From Pseudoscleropodium purum (Eukaryota > Streptophyta > Bryopsida > Hypnales > Brachytheciaceae): a DNA stretch of 64,000 nt. Numbering within the stretch: the stretch's first letter is position 1; every line of letters begins with the position of its first letter. Under the pieces are notes generated by a model. That model searched no databases. It was given only the letters and a program-made list of their open reading frames with translations, and was not told where the DNA came from. Below, piece after piece: positions 1-12,220 of the stretch. The position numbers and the translations under genes are program-made. The DNA is taken from the NCBI GenBank assembly GCA_963969395.1, contig OZ017804.1, positions 2,666,001 to 2,730,000 of the forward strand, written 5' to 3'.

Positions 1-79
1 TGGTAACAGACACGGTTTTCCGTTATCTCCTAACGGTTGGAGTGGGCATGAAAAACAAATGGCATGACACTATATTCAG

Positions 80-450
80 CATTGTGAACTGCCTTTTTAA
101 CAATCAAATCCTTTTCGAATTCCTTCAAATTTTTGCTTTTATCTTCATACAATTATCCTACTTAACTCAATTTCAACATATTCGATGCAAGGGAGGGTTG
201 TTTACATAAAGATCTAAGCATTATTTTGGACAAACGAGAAAGTATTTGGAAGAAATATTGTGAGTCTTGAACTATCTTCTTAACACTCATCCAAATCCTT
301 TTTTGAATTTCTGCAAATTTTTGTTTTTATCTTCATACAATCATCCTGTGAACTCAATTTCAATATATTCAATGCAAGGGAGGGGTGTTTACGTAAAGAT
401 TTAAGCATTATTTTAGACAAACAAGAAGCTACTTGGAAGAAATGTTGTCT
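80..450. repeat. degenerate tandem duplication, period about 187 bp
   Basis: Two diverged copies stand head to tail. CAATCAAATCCTTTTCGAAT at 101 matches ATCCAAATCCTTTTTTGAAT at about 288. TCTTCATACAATTATCCT matches TCTTCATACAATCATCCT, and ATGCAAGGGAGGGTTGTTTA matches ATGCAAGGGAGGGGTGTTTA. Substitutions and small indels show that the duplication is old. No coding capacity is seen. Confidence 0.75.
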
Positions 451-1189
451 TTAGGTACTCCATTCATCATCCTTAGTATAGACATTGGATAGCTTAGGGG
501 ATAAAATTAAACAAAAATGGACTCACAACAACAATAATACAGGAATGTCTATATGAAATACATAAATTCTCAATCTTTGTATAATTACAAAGCCAATTAG
601 AAGATGTTTCTACACATAAACTTATCATCATCAATAAGGCTATAAGCATTATGCAAAAAGTTATTGCCTACATGCACAAAGTGTGTGAACAAGCAGAGAT
701 ATCAGAAAGTTAATGGGTGCAAAGAGAGCTTTAATGCAACCAAAAATTGAGTTAAGGGCTCTTATACCCACCGTTTCGTGTGAAAAAAGTTCTCTCACTG
801 GTAACTTGATAGCATGGATATTGAAGCTTGGAGAGAGTCTAGGTGGAAATATGTTGAGCCATGACTCCCCTTATTATCATTAAGGCTATTGCATCTAAAA
901 AGTGAAAGAGAAGGGGCAAATATTTTGTCTTTGTGAATGGCTAAAACTTTAACAAATAAAGCTATTCAATTAGATTAGACAAATTTTTCTTTCTAGATTT
1001 GAAGTTTAATCCCTAAAGGTTCAAATTGTGTTTTTTTGGCAATACAACAATTTTGAGCAACTCACTACGAATGGAATTTTTACTTTTTTCTTTCTAAAAT
1101 TCTCACACAACATGTGCCTAAAGAGTAGCTCTAAGGCCCAACAATTTTCATAAATTTTGACTACATGGTTCAAAAGTTATTGTATGATA

Positions 1190-1931
1190 TGTAATTTTTG
1201 AAAATTTTGAAAATTTTTCTTTAAAAATCACTTTTTTCAAAAATAAAAATTTGAAATTGATTTTTTAGATTTATATATACATAGAAATCTTTGAATCATT
1301 CCATTTTGATTTATGAGATGAAAGTTATGAGGTGTTCTAGTTTGTAGGTAGTTATGGATTCCCTACTTGGAAATAAACTTTGAAATCCTTTATTTAACTC
1401 AATTTTTAATATTTTTTGAAAACAATAAAAACATATGATGTAGATTTTTTATTCCTACATTACCACCCTTGGGATTGGAAAATTTCAATGGTATAATTAA
1501 ATTCTTAACAATTTAGTATTTTGAATCACTTCATAGTTCTTTCTACATACTATTTTTTTCCTATATGTTGTGCAATTCCAAATGATCTAAAAATTTCAAG
1601 AATATAGCCAACTTGCCTTGAAGAATGAATCCAAAGAGTAAGTACTATTTTGGACATTTTTTCATACAAATGTAACCTTGTAAAGTGCAGCTGCCAGTAT
1701 TTTCAAAGGGTCAAAAAAAGAATTTTTATCACTTCAAACCTTAATATCTTGCAATCTACATGGCGGAAAATTCTGAATTTTTTTTCACATCTTTCCAAAC
1801 TAGTTTACTACAAGATCCTATGATTACATGTGTCCAAAAATGTTTTTCATCTAAAATTTGGTGCTTGTATTAGAAATGATAGTTTTGGAGCGTTTTGGGT
1901 GGAAACATAGTCTCTGACCTTTAGGGGTTAA
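1190..1931 (+). repeat. dispersed AT-rich repeat family A, copy 1
   Basis: About 740 bp that recurs at 38190-40717 (interrupted) and, in part, inverted at about 47100-47430. Shared blocks include GAATCATTCCATTTTGAT, TTTTTTTCCTATATGTTGTG, AGATCCTATGRTTACATGTG and the terminal CTTTAGGGGTTAA. No open frame of note is present, so it is either non-autonomous or too decayed to classify. The right edge at the TTAGGGGTTAA motif is sharp; the left edge is approximate. Confidence 0.75.
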
Positions 1932-4900
1932 GCAAACCAACAAAGTTGAAAGGCAACTTGGTATGGCATCAAATGATTTACAAATTCAATATATTATAGA
2001 ATTAATGATTGTCCTATAATTACATGACAAATTGATGATTACAAATGTATATGACTAGTTTGTTGATTCCATTCTATAATAATATTGGTTGGAAGTTGGT
2101 GGTTGTCTATAATGTGATTTTGGTTTGTAAAATCAACAAAACTAACTACAAATCTTAATGTCTCCCAAGACACCTTTGGCTTATTACAAAATAATGTTAT
2201 GTGGTATCTTTTGATTTTATATTGAATAAGATAATTCATTTATTCATTTAATAACACAGACTCACGGAGATAATAATTAGAAAAAAAGACCATTTGAAAC
2301 TAATGTCAAACACTTCATCAATGTAGATATTTATCTAATGTATTTTTGAAATGCATAATATAGAGGTATTAGTTCTTATTTAGGTGTATGTTGAATTTTC
2401 AGCAACTAACAACGGTAGAATTTTCTACCACAAGACTACTATGAGGTTAAACTTTTGCTTTAGTAACCCCCTAAAGGACAAAGGGCTTATTTTGGGCTTA
2501 TCAAAATAAGATATTTTTGACAAAATTGCTGCTTTTCCTAAGGTCCATGAAAAAAATTTTAAAAGAAGATTTAAAAAAAAATCCAACTATATATATATTT
2601 GTACTGTACTATTATAGAAATGTCTTGAAATTTTTTTTTAAACTTTAACCACACAAATTGAAAGAATATAGTGTTTGAAGAAAAGAAAAAGAATTTTTTT
2701 CCAACCTAATTGGAAATAAACTTACATTGTCACCAAATGGATTCATGTTCACACTTTTTGTCAAAATTTTGTGAACAATAATCTATTTTAAATTGATTTT
2801 GTGCGAATCTACTCAAGATTTCTTATGTATTTTGAACAATTAGTTGGATCTTTAGGGATTAAATAATGTTAAGACACATACATTACATGCTTTGTTAACT
2901 TGAACAATTTCTATTTTAAATTTAGTAAAATTAAATTATTGGAGTCAAATTTACAAACATTGTAGTTCACAAAGATTCACTACACATTTAATCAAGTTTG
3001 TTTGTTTTTAAAAGCATTTAAAATATTTTCCAATTGGTTTTTGAAGGTTCTATTTTCCTTTTACAATTTTTAGTTGCCAAACAAGATTGACATCTTATTA
3101 AACAAGATTGAACTTACTCTATATTCTAAGACCTACACTAATGGACCCCAAGAAAAAGCCTTATAAATTTTCAATTCATAGATTATGAGAGACTTACATA
3201 TTAAATATGGCTTTTAAATTTATAAATAATGAATCCTATGGCACATTACACACAATAAATCATTATTTTACCCTTGAGACTTAAAGAGTCCCGATGTCCC
3301 ATAACACTAGATATTTTTCTATAGAACAAACTAATAAGGAATTTATAAAGAATTTGCAAAAAATCTCAATTAGGACATGATCTAGACTTGCACTAACATT
3401 GCAAGGAATCTTTTTTTTAATTATTTTATTCCCTAAGTGGAATTAAAAAAAACATGATGGGTTGATAAGGATGAGGTTTAGTTTTTATGTCCAATTTTTA
3501 TTGTAATTATTATATTTTTGCATCAAGATGTGTTAAACTCTAATTTCCCAACCAACAATATATGGTTGATTATAAATTTCAGGCTTGTATTGGTGTGGGT
3601 AGTTAAATTTTCTTGATCATTTTAAAAACTTTGAAGGGCAATTTTGAAGATTAACTATTGAAAACTTTTATTTTTCACTAAAAAAGGTAAATATTTTTAT
3701 TTTTGAGAGGTCTGTACAGGCATATATGTACGAGTAGTGGAAGAATAAAGCTTGCTAGCTTTACTTCATTTCTCAACTTTGAGCAAAGTTTGCCAATTTC
3801 ATTTGATTTGAGATCCAAAACATTAGAGGAAATTTGAGGGCTATAAGGGGCATTTTGGGGTCTATTCCCATTGTTGTTCCCTACTGTGAAGGGTACGACC
3901 GACAGTTAGAAAAAAAATTCAAAAAATTCAAAAAAATTAGTTCTTGAAATGCAAAAAATAATTGAATTTAAAAAAAAATTGGAAAATGACATGACACTCT
4001 TGCAACCACGTCGAACTGCACTGCTAGCAACGTTCATGACATTTTCAAGACAGGATAACTCAGTCTCTTATTGCCCTCAAAAATCCTTTAATGAATTGTA
4101 CTTATCCATTTGCTTTGAAAATGGTCCCAATGGAAAGAATAAAGTGTTTTCATGATTTTCACCATTGAAAATTTAAACATGCAAGTATTGATTTGGAATT
4201 ATTTGTGATTTCTACTCAAGAAAAAGATTCCATTTCATCAATTGCAAGGTGGGTTGTGTAATGAGTTTGATAGCTCTTCATTTGGACTTAAGATTTTTGG
4301 AAGTGCATTTTAGTGTGCTAACACAAGTTTTAGTTGTTCAAGTCATCTCCAATCCCCCCAAACTCTTAGATTGCAAATTCCTCAAACATTTTGGGAAGGA
4401 ACAACATCCGTCACTTTTGAGCTGATTTAACCAATACATACGAGTGTGCTTGAATTGGGAGCTCCCTCAATACAAACCACTAGAGAAATAACTACAAGTA
4501 CTACAATAGCCAAACTCTCTTTAGACTTATTTTTAATAAGTACTTTGTACATTGTTAATGCAATTATCCAAAGTGGGAGATTATAAATTTCAATTGAAGG
4601 GATTATAGACAACTTCATCTCCATTCAAAGAAAAATGAGTGGTCTTTGACATTTAGCTTACAAGTTATGCTTGCATCCAGTTTGCTAATTAATCCTTGAA
4701 CAATGGACTAGTCATTGTGGAAATCTATTTTGGTATTGTGTGCATTTTGGATTATAAAAATGAAAAAGCACTCATTGGAAGTTAAGCTACTATAGAAGAC
4801 CTTCCCTTTCCCACAAAATTTGGATGATAAATAGTTGCACTTTTGTCTTGCATGGAGATTCTATCATTGTTAGGTTGAAAAACGTGTGCCGTGTTGTTTA

Positions 4901-5324
4901 TGGGTTAAAAGCATCCAAGTGTATTGCAAGAGATGAGTTTAGGGGTTAGGGCCAATGTAATGGGCGACTTGGAGAGCGTGCATTGGATAGCTGCTAAGGT
5001 AAAACAACCTGATATAGTCAAATGACCTATGACAGACACTTAAGAGATGATCCCATGACATTTATTATTAGTTTATGAAATCTTGGGCCACCATTAATGT
5101 CTCACCTGACACTATTGGAATGATTAGTGACCCCATTAGGAACACCTCGCTTTTTCAATGTAAATCATGGAAGAAAATGACTTTTTAAAGGCCCTTCAAG
5201 TTAGAAAATATTTTGACTACTTTAGGTGAAGAAGATGAACATCATGGATATATATTTTGTTGGTTGTGGAGTAGTGTACAGATTATTTTGGACAGATCCC
5301 TTAAGAGAAAAGAAAGATAGGGGC

Positions 5325-6450
5325 ATGTTGAACCGAGAGCTTAGATAGCCGGATGGTTTAGATTGCTTAGGTAACTGGAATTTTTAATTCTAATTCTGAT
5401 GAACATGGAAGGCATTGCAAAGGACCGACAGTTGCATATGCAACCTTGTGGGTTCTTTTTTATAGTTCTCAAGGGCTTTGACAGGAGCAACTGTTGCATT
5501 TGCTCCTTTGTGGTTGGCACCCTCGTAATTTAAGAGCGAATCCTCGTAAAAGTATAAATAGGTGGAGACTGATTAGATGGATGTTTCTGGAATATTTTTG
5601 TTCTACTCCTGATAAGCGTGGAGGGCTTTTGGGGTGGCAATCCTGCTGAAATTCAAGGTTCTTAAATTGAAAATGGGCTGAAGAAATGTTTGCTGAATTT
5701 TGGAGTTCCATGGCTTGCCTGCTCGTGTCCTACCCTTCGAAAAAATTTGACAATTTGAGCAGTTTAGCATGTCCCTTGAATATTTGATGGATGTACTGCA
5801 TTATGTTCCTGAAGTGAGCTATCATGCAAATTAGGGTGTAGTCACGCCTTCTCCGAGAAGCAAACTTCTATGATCTCTGGGAAGTTGGTGAGGGAAAAGA
5901 GGAGCCAATGAGGAGCTGTCTTGCGTGAAGGTGTGACACTCCTTGTGTAGGTGAGTTGCAAGGAGAATGAAAACTGGAGAAACAAGTGGCACGGAAAGTA
6001 GGTGGTACAAGTAGCACAAAACCCGAACACCAGTCAAGTTGAAACTAGGTGAAAGTTCTCTGACAAAATTTCTTCAAGCCAATTTCTTCACTTCTGGAGG
6101 ACAAGAAAAAGCATTTTCTTTTCTTGGAGAATGAGAGGTTTGCAACACATGGACATCCAATCAGAAAGTGTTGCGTTTCAATTCTTTGAGAATTGCACTC
6201 AAGTTGAAGAAGGTGTGACTACTTCTAATATTTTGGACTTTTTGGTAGCCATACACATTGGCGTTGCATGTTTTATAGAAGCCGAGATAGTCAATCGATT
6301 GTTGATGGCATGCCAATATTCTATAAGCTTTTTCATTCTCCCAACCTCTTTTAGAGCAAAGATTTCCCAAAATATCTTATAATTGTTTTCTTTGTCTCAT
6401 TTCTAATTATGTTATAGAAGGTTGGCAAATATCAGATTTTGAATATTTGG
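5325..6450 (+). mobile_element. possible solo LTR / LTR-retrotransposon remnant
   Basis: This block is less AT-rich than its surroundings. It opens with TGTTGAACCGAG, carries a TATA-like GTATAAATAGG near 5548, and is followed at about 6448 by TTTGGCATCAGAGTTGAG. That last string resembles the plant initiator-Met tRNA primer-binding site (TGGTATCAGAGC). No gag-pol reading frame follows, so only an LTR plus a primer site may survive. The ends are guesses and I found no second LTR, so the call is tentative. Short ORFs inside, such as 6131-6382, are not convincing genes. Confidence 0.3.
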
Positions 6451-8028
6451 CATCAGAGTTGAGTTTCAAAATTTTGTCCGATTGCTCTCATGTTTCTCTA
6501 AATTATTCTTGAGCCTCACAATTACAAAAACCCATTATGTGAACAATGATTTGTGTACCTAGACCCAGTTTTACACAATATGAGGTCACTCAATACTGCA
6601 CAAATTGGGTCTTTGTACACATAAATGGCCTAACTTTTCTTGAGAATCAATGATAATTTTTCAATGGAGTTTAATAGATATCTAAAACCCTATTTTTGAT
6701 GGACATCTTGAATTATAAACATCTACTTAATTTCAATTTCAAGACTTTTGAGGGAATGCTTTTGGGTAAGCTCTTAGAAATTGAAATGTTTTCCAATATG
6801 GAATATGTACAAGACACATTGAATATAATATAATATATAACATCCCACAAATTAGGCAAACCCCAAGCAATTAATTATGGCCTTCAGTTGCCTTGAGTGC
6901 TGACTCACTAGTGTGCCATGTATCATTTGTGTGAATTTGAGCACTTCCAAGTGCTTCTTTGCAAACAATCTTTCCCATTGCGAGTTTAGGGTTTAGGATT
7001 TGGTCCTTTTACCTTTAATCACTTGGGTTTGTGCTTGTAGGAATGAGTCTGCATTGACTTGAAGAAGAGCCGTGCTACTGAGGAGACTGTTGACAAAGGA
7101 ATCATGGATGGAATCTAAACCCTCAAAAGCCCAGGGCTTTTTTGGATTTAAAAACATCACTGCTTTTGAAGTGCTATAGGTCTAAATGTCACTATGTCAT
7201 AGAAGTCTCAAATGTACAATCTTGTTGTGTACATATTGTAGATGACGTGAATCAAATTTGGAGTTATTTGGCAATATAGATTGCAAGACACTAATGTTTT
7301 AGTATTGAAAAAGGATGCTGAAATTTTCCTAGCAACACATTTGGTGGTGAAATTTGATTTCTAAACCTACTCAAATGAAAAAACTCTGAACTATAAAGTA
7401 ATTCTAAACTAGGATACAAACACATGGGTGAAAGAAAATATCATTCAATTAGCTCATTATGTCTGCAAAATGACTTCAAAATGTCAAAAAATAGCAAGAA
7501 AAGTTGCAAAAAACACATCTAAGGCTGAACTTACTTTTATTAAAATGTTTTAGTCACTCATAACTTCTTGGATTGACATGAAATTTTAGCCACACAAACT
7601 AGACTAGTATGCACAACATTCCCAAAAAATATTATTGGAAATGAACACTTTATAAAGAAGAAACAATCCACCAAAGTTCACTGTAATCCAAAAATGTTCG
7701 GATTTTGAACTTTGAATTGCTCCCAAACATTCAAAACAACTTGCATTGATATGAAAATTTTACCACAATAACCAGACTTTAAGGGAAATATAACCCAATA
7801 AATTTTATTGAAAACTAACATTGAATGAAGTAAATATTTGACCCCATAGTTGCAGCTACCATAATGTAATTTGGTGCTCAAATTGAACCCATGAACTTCA
7901 AATGGCTTTCAAAAAATAATCACATCTTGAATTGATCTAGAAGAAAGCTCAAATTTTCCAACAAGTTTTTATTGAATTTGGACATCAGATGCCAAAGTTA
8001 CAACACTTCAAATTCGACTTGAAACTAT
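6451..8028. other. AT-rich intergenic DNA, nothing identified
   Basis: No gene, RNA or clear repeat boundary is recognised. The text has the same character as the repeat-derived AT-rich DNA elsewhere in the window, with only short open frames. Confidence 0.6.
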
Positions 8029-8710
8029 GTGAGGACACTTTCGCTCCCTTGGGGCACTGCCACCAATTAGGATAACTACCAACTGATTGGCATGTGCCAA
8101 TGTCTAGGAAGATCCGGCAGTTAGTTCATTGTTAGCCGGTGCCTTTGGGAAAATAACCGGTTGGAGTGTAAAAATGGAGGATGGAAAACTGGACAAAACA
8201 TTGGTAGGATTGGCAACCTACCGGTGTGCAAAAATAAATGGGGGCTATTTAGCCACTACTTCCATGAAATTGTCGGATCTTAGCCGCTTGCAATTTAGAA
8301 TTCAAGGCTAATACCCGGATTACTAGAGGTGGGTATCTTCTTGGACAAGGTGGACATTACTTCTTCTTAAACTGACTTTCAAGATGTATACAAAGATTGA
8401 GGCTTTGTCTAGTATTTGGATCTTTCTTATTATAGAGGTGGCTTGGTAGTAGAGCAAGAGTATTATATAGTTTTTGGAGTAATCATGAAGAAGTTGTCAA
8501 GTTTTTGGTAGGAGCTAAATTTCTCAAAAATGAAGATTTTTATTGATTCTTTGTGGTATTACAAATTGATATTTATTTGTGCCTATCACTTAGAATTGTC
8601 ATAGTTATCTAGTTGTATTTAGGGTTGTTTGGCACCATTACTAGTTGCTTGCTTACCACACTATAGTTAGTGATGATGTTTGAGGGTTGATATCAAAGTT
8701 GGATTTTGGC
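8029..8710 (+). mobile_element. possible second LTR remnant with primer-site-like end
   Basis: The block opens with TGTGAGGACAC and has a possible inverted terminus at TTACCACA (8660). Downstream, at 8686-8703, lies GGGTTGATATCAAAGTTGG, again similar to the TGGTATCAGAGC primer site of plant retrotransposons. An internal string, CCGGTGCCTTTGGGAAAA near 8137, recurs as CCGGTGCCTCTAGGAAAA at about 9062, just upstream of the kinase gene. No retroelement protein can be read. The ends and class are uncertain. Confidence 0.25.
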
Positions 8711-9056
8711 ACTGTGACAAATAACATCAATGATATGCAAGTTTTACAAGTAATCCGTGCAAAACTTGCATATCAATATTCAAGCTATATTGAATCAAAT
8801 TATTGCATCAACCAAGAAATCTTGCTCATTGACATGAAGTTGCAAATACTTTGATCAATGAAGAATTGATAAATTTGAGACATGTGAGAACAATACATAC
8901 TTAAATGACAGTTGCAATAGTTTTGAACCTAATTGCCATGAAAAATAAAATATTTGCAACTTATATGGAAGATGTATTGCAACCTTTATAAATTTGAAGT
9001 TGAAGGAAATTGGCCCATGAGAATTCGATACTACAGGAAATTTTGATAAGGAGAGC

Positions 9057-9725
9057 ATGCAACCGGTGCCTCTAGGAAAAAAAAACGGTCCCTTTATAAA
9101 GAGGAGGAAAATTACCGGGGCAACTCAAAAAACTTCTCGAACGCTGGCACGCGCTGAATGGTGTCACTATGTCACCTATGACACTCACCACGTTGCCTTG
9201 ATTTTCTGCGCATCTGCTATGTGCAGCTTTTCGATAAGAAGGTCGCTCTTAAAGTCGCTCGGGCGTCGGAGAGATGAAGCAACCAGACCTTCAATAACTT
9301 CGTTCTCAAGCTCTCCTTGCTGTGACTTGTGTGGCACTCCTGCTTCACTCTGTTGGTGCTTAATTTGGTTCTGGGTCTGGTTTTGGCGAGCTTTGTGATG
9401 CGCTGTGGTAGTCACTTGGTGAGTCGTTGAAGCTGTTCTCGCCTTCGACGTGAGTGTTGCCGTGTAGGTGATAAATTAGGCGATTGAGGCTTCTCGATCT
9501 TGATAGAGGTCAAGGGTTGGGGTCTACAAGCTTGGAGAGATTGCTTAGCAAAGAAAGCACTAACGCCGATGTCACCCCTCTCGATAGGTATTGGTTTCGA
9601 TTTGGATCAACGTTTGTGTGCAACCACAGGACATTTCTCCCACCCTCAAGAATATATAAACCCATTGCGTTCAGAGGTGCTATTTGAGTTTGAGTTGTGA
9701 AAGTCCAGCAGTTGGAGGATTTGCC
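9057..9725 (+). promoter_or_regulatory. kinase promoter and 5' leader region
   Basis: GC rises sharply at about 9060 after 9 kb of AT-rich DNA. Two TATA-like boxes are visible. TTTATAAA near 9092 is followed by 600 bp of GC-balanced sequence. TATATAAA at 9653-9660 lies 66 bp before the ATG and would place transcription start near 9685. Short ORFs in this stretch overlap each other in several frames and are not credible proteins. Which TATA box is used cannot be told from sequence. Confidence 0.5.
9653..9660 (+). promoter_or_regulatory. TATA box of the kinase gene
   Basis: TATATAAA in the context AGAATATATAAACCC, 66 bp upstream of the kinase ATG at 9726. The spacing fits a short leader of about 35-40 nt. 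It is the nearest good TATA box to the start codon. Confidence 0.5.
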
Positions 9726-10898
9726 ATGGCTGAAAACCATGAGATTGATGAACTGGGAAACACAAACTGCAATTGGTCTGCATCCCCCTCCTCCTCATCT
9801 GTGTATCATTCCACACGCATTGAGGGATTGTTACAAAGCAAATCTGAGTATGAAACAGCCCTGGATTTCGAGATCGCTGCTTCGAGAGATCATTGGAGTG
9901 AGCTCCAGCAACCTTTGAGTGTAGTAGGGAATTTGAAAGACGGAGAGAAGGGGAAAGCTCATCTGACCAACAGCGAGATGGTACGGAGTCTGCGGAGGCA
10001 GTTTCCGCAAACGGGCAATTTCTTTCGCCTGAGTTCTTTAGTGTTGGGCAAGAAGATTGCCGAGGGAGGTCAGGCGGAAATCTTCGAAGCCAAGTATGAG
10101 AATCATCCAGAACTTCTTATTGTGTTGAAGGTGTTCAAGGAGGGTTCATCCGTACTAGACCTTCAGAAGCAATGGCCTCTGGGAATGCTCAACCTCTGTG
10201 CTAGCATGTATTTTCCTTCATTGAGATGTTCGCCAGTCCTGTTTGGCACGGTGGTGATGAACGGGAGGTTTGCATTCCAGATGTTCCGATATCCAGGGGA
10301 CTTGCGGAAGCTCATGGACAAGAGAATGGAGCGTAACAGCGACCGATTCTGCGCTCCTTTCTCTGATGAGGAACTTCTATGGAACATGTTTGATATTGCA
10401 CATGGGATGAAGGCCTTGCACCAGGACAACATTGTGCACAGGGACCTCAAAGCTTCTAATGTACTTATACAACCACGAATCAAGCATCAATTCAAAGATC
10501 TCGATTCACTTCCTCCAGGTTCGTATAATTGTCTAGTAGCAGACTATGAGTGCTCAGTGGGAGTATTAGGGACAGCATTCTGGAGAGCTCCGGAAATACT
10601 GCAAGGTGTGAAAGATCACAAGGTCACACCTGATTTATTCACCAAGGAAGCAGATGTTTACAGCTTTGCTATGACTTGCTATGAAATGATCACTGGTCGA
10701 CTTCCTTTCGAGGGTGTCAAGAAGAAGAACTATGATGTGGTTCTTCGAGGGGATAGACCTACATTGCCTGAGGAGACTAAACCTTGGATCAAGACTTTGT
10801 TGAATAGATGCTGGCATTCAAATTCGGTACAAAGACCTGAATTTGGGGAAATAGTCAAATGCATTGCAAGTCATAGGACAAGGGATGAGTGCAATTGA
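9726..10898 (+). CDS. intronless TKL-like protein kinase, 390 aa
   Basis: Predicted Ser/Thr-type protein kinase of the plant TKL/RAF-like group; the substrate is unknown. The N-terminal 100 residues are polar, low in complexity and unrecognised. The kinase domain spans about 105-382: glycine-rich loop IAEGGQAEIFEA (111-122), Lys135 in VLKVFK, HRDLKASN (His238, Arg239, Asp240, Asn245), the DFG position as Asp273-Tyr-Glu, WRAPE (286-290), the F-helix motif DVYSFAM (310-316), and the conserved Arg370 in QRPEF. Replacement of the DFG Gly by Glu is unusual, but all catalytic residues are present, so it may be active. The start is ATG at 9726 in GCCATGGCT; the open frame runs 14 codons further upstream without an ATG. 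One exon, unlike its neighbours, suggests a retrocopy or an intronless clade. An AATAAA lies 48 nt after the stop. Confidence 0.9.
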   Translation: MAENHEIDELGNTNCNWSASPSSSSVYHSTRIEGLLQSKSEYETALDFEIAASRDHWSELQQPLSVVGNLKDGEKGKAHLTNSEMVRSLRRQFPQTGNFFRLSSLVLGKKIAEGGQAEIFEAKYENHPELLIVLKVFKEGSSVLDLQKQWPLGMLNLCASMYFPSLRCSPVLFGTVVMNGRFAFQMFRYPGDLRKLMDKRMERNSDRFCAPFSDEELLWNMFDIAHGMKALHQDNIVHRDLKASNVLIQPRIKHQFKDLDSLPPGSYNCLVADYECSVGVLGTAFWRAPEILQGVKDHKVTPDLFTKEADVYSFAMTCYEMITGRLPFEGVKKKNYDVVLRGDRPTLPEETKPWIKTLLNRCWHSNSVQRPEFGEIVKCIASHRTRDECN

Positions 10899-10946
10899 AA
10901 GCTCTTCAATGTAGTGTGCATGTGAAATGAATTTCATTTTGTTTAT

Positions 10947-10952
10947 AATAAA
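10947..10952 (+). terminator. polyadenylation signal of the kinase gene
   Basis: AATAAA 48 nt beyond the stop codon, followed by T/G-rich sequence (TTGTTGAGATGTTGTGCG), the usual setting of a plant 3' end. Confidence 0.45.
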
Positions 10953-12220
10953 TACATTGTTGAGATGTTGTGCGTTGTTTGTTGTATGTTAGTTCCTTGG
11001 AGGCATCTTTTTATCCCCTTGGTTCCTTTTTGTTTTACTTTTTTGTTTTACTTTTTGTTTAATTTGAATAATTTTCTAGATCTTTCGGGTGAATCATTTC
11101 CAACTTGAAACATCTAAAGAATCAAGGAATTTGCAAACAAATATAATCTCTCTTGCAATCAAATTGGTCAAGTCACCTCCAATCCCCCCAAGCCTTTGTA
11201 TGCAAATTTCTCAACATTGTGAGAAAGGACAATATACTATAATAAGATATATATATTTATTTTATTATTATGTCACAATTCCTATAGAATTTCACACTCA
11301 AAAGCAAGCTCTTTAAGCATTTCTACAATTAGATTTAGAAAAAAAAAAAAATTTGCTTCATTGAAAATAACTATAAGCCCATCTTCTTTTTTCATAGGAA
11401 GAACACATTTGGAAAGGTTCGGGCATTTAAGGGTTAATAATCTGTAATGGAAGATTTGATTATGATGAAATTTGAAATCTAGGCTAACTGGAAGTGTTCC
11501 TTTCCATCCACATGGTTGGATTTTTTTTAAGATGCCCTAATTCTGGATAATGAAAGAACATAACATTTAATTTGGGGCAATCTTTTCTTCCAGAAAAATG
11601 TTGAGGAATTTGGAATGGAGTGGGTGTATTGCAGAAGTACAATATATAATAGCATTACCAAGTACTAAACATTGCAGCGATACAATATATTACATATTAC
11701 ATATTTTGTAATTTGAATATAATATGCAAAAGTTATCAGCGTTCAAAATTAAGTTGGGAGATAATTAAAATCCCTGTCCCAATTTCAAAGTCCTACCGTG
11801 CAATGGGTATCTATTTATTCGGACAGATTCAGATACAAGCTCGGAAATAAAAACTGATCCTACCTTTTGAGTACAAACTGTATCATTGCTAGCCCAGGAT
11901 TAGTATTCCTTTTTTAGTTTAGTTTATAAATGTACAGGAAACACCATTCACAAGGATGAACACAGGCCATATGCACTCAAGTTATCCTAATGCCTTCATT
12001 TTTCAAATCTCTTCATAACTTGTTCCAAAAGTATCAAAGACGCTAGTCTGCAGAAAACGAATTTTGCATTTACAGGGCAACAGCTGATCAATACTATTCA
12101 GCTAGACTCAAACACTTAATCATGCTGCACTCTGCGATTGAAATGGACCCAGTCATCCACCCACAAAATCTGCTCAAGGTAGAGATCCCTTGCAGGCACC
12201 TATGAGAATCTCCATCACAG
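10953..12220. other. convergent intergenic region, no gene seen
   Basis: This is the space between the 3' ends of the kinase (+) and U2A' (-). It is AT-rich at 11000-11750, with a CATTTAAGGGTTAATAAT motif of the dispersed repeat type near 11423. It is more GC-balanced from about 11760, which may be the 3' UTR of U2A'. Nothing coding was found. Confidence 0.55.

Larger units (their letters stand above)
1..4870. other. AT-rich intergenic DNA, repeats only
   Basis: I find no gene here. The stretch is very AT-rich with homopolymer runs, and the longest open frames are about 70 codons and resemble nothing. It holds a degenerate tandem duplication near its start, one copy of dispersed repeat family A (about 1190-1931), and scattered CCTTTAGGGGTTAA-like motifs in both orientations, for example near 2463-2480. 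From 1932 to 4870 I see nothing else that I can name. Confidence 0.7.

Noticed and set aside
9684..9725. Upstream extension of the kinase ORF by 14 codons
   Set aside because: It begins at TTG, lies downstream of the likely TATA box at about the expected transcription start, and the ATG at 9726 has a good GCCATGGCT context.
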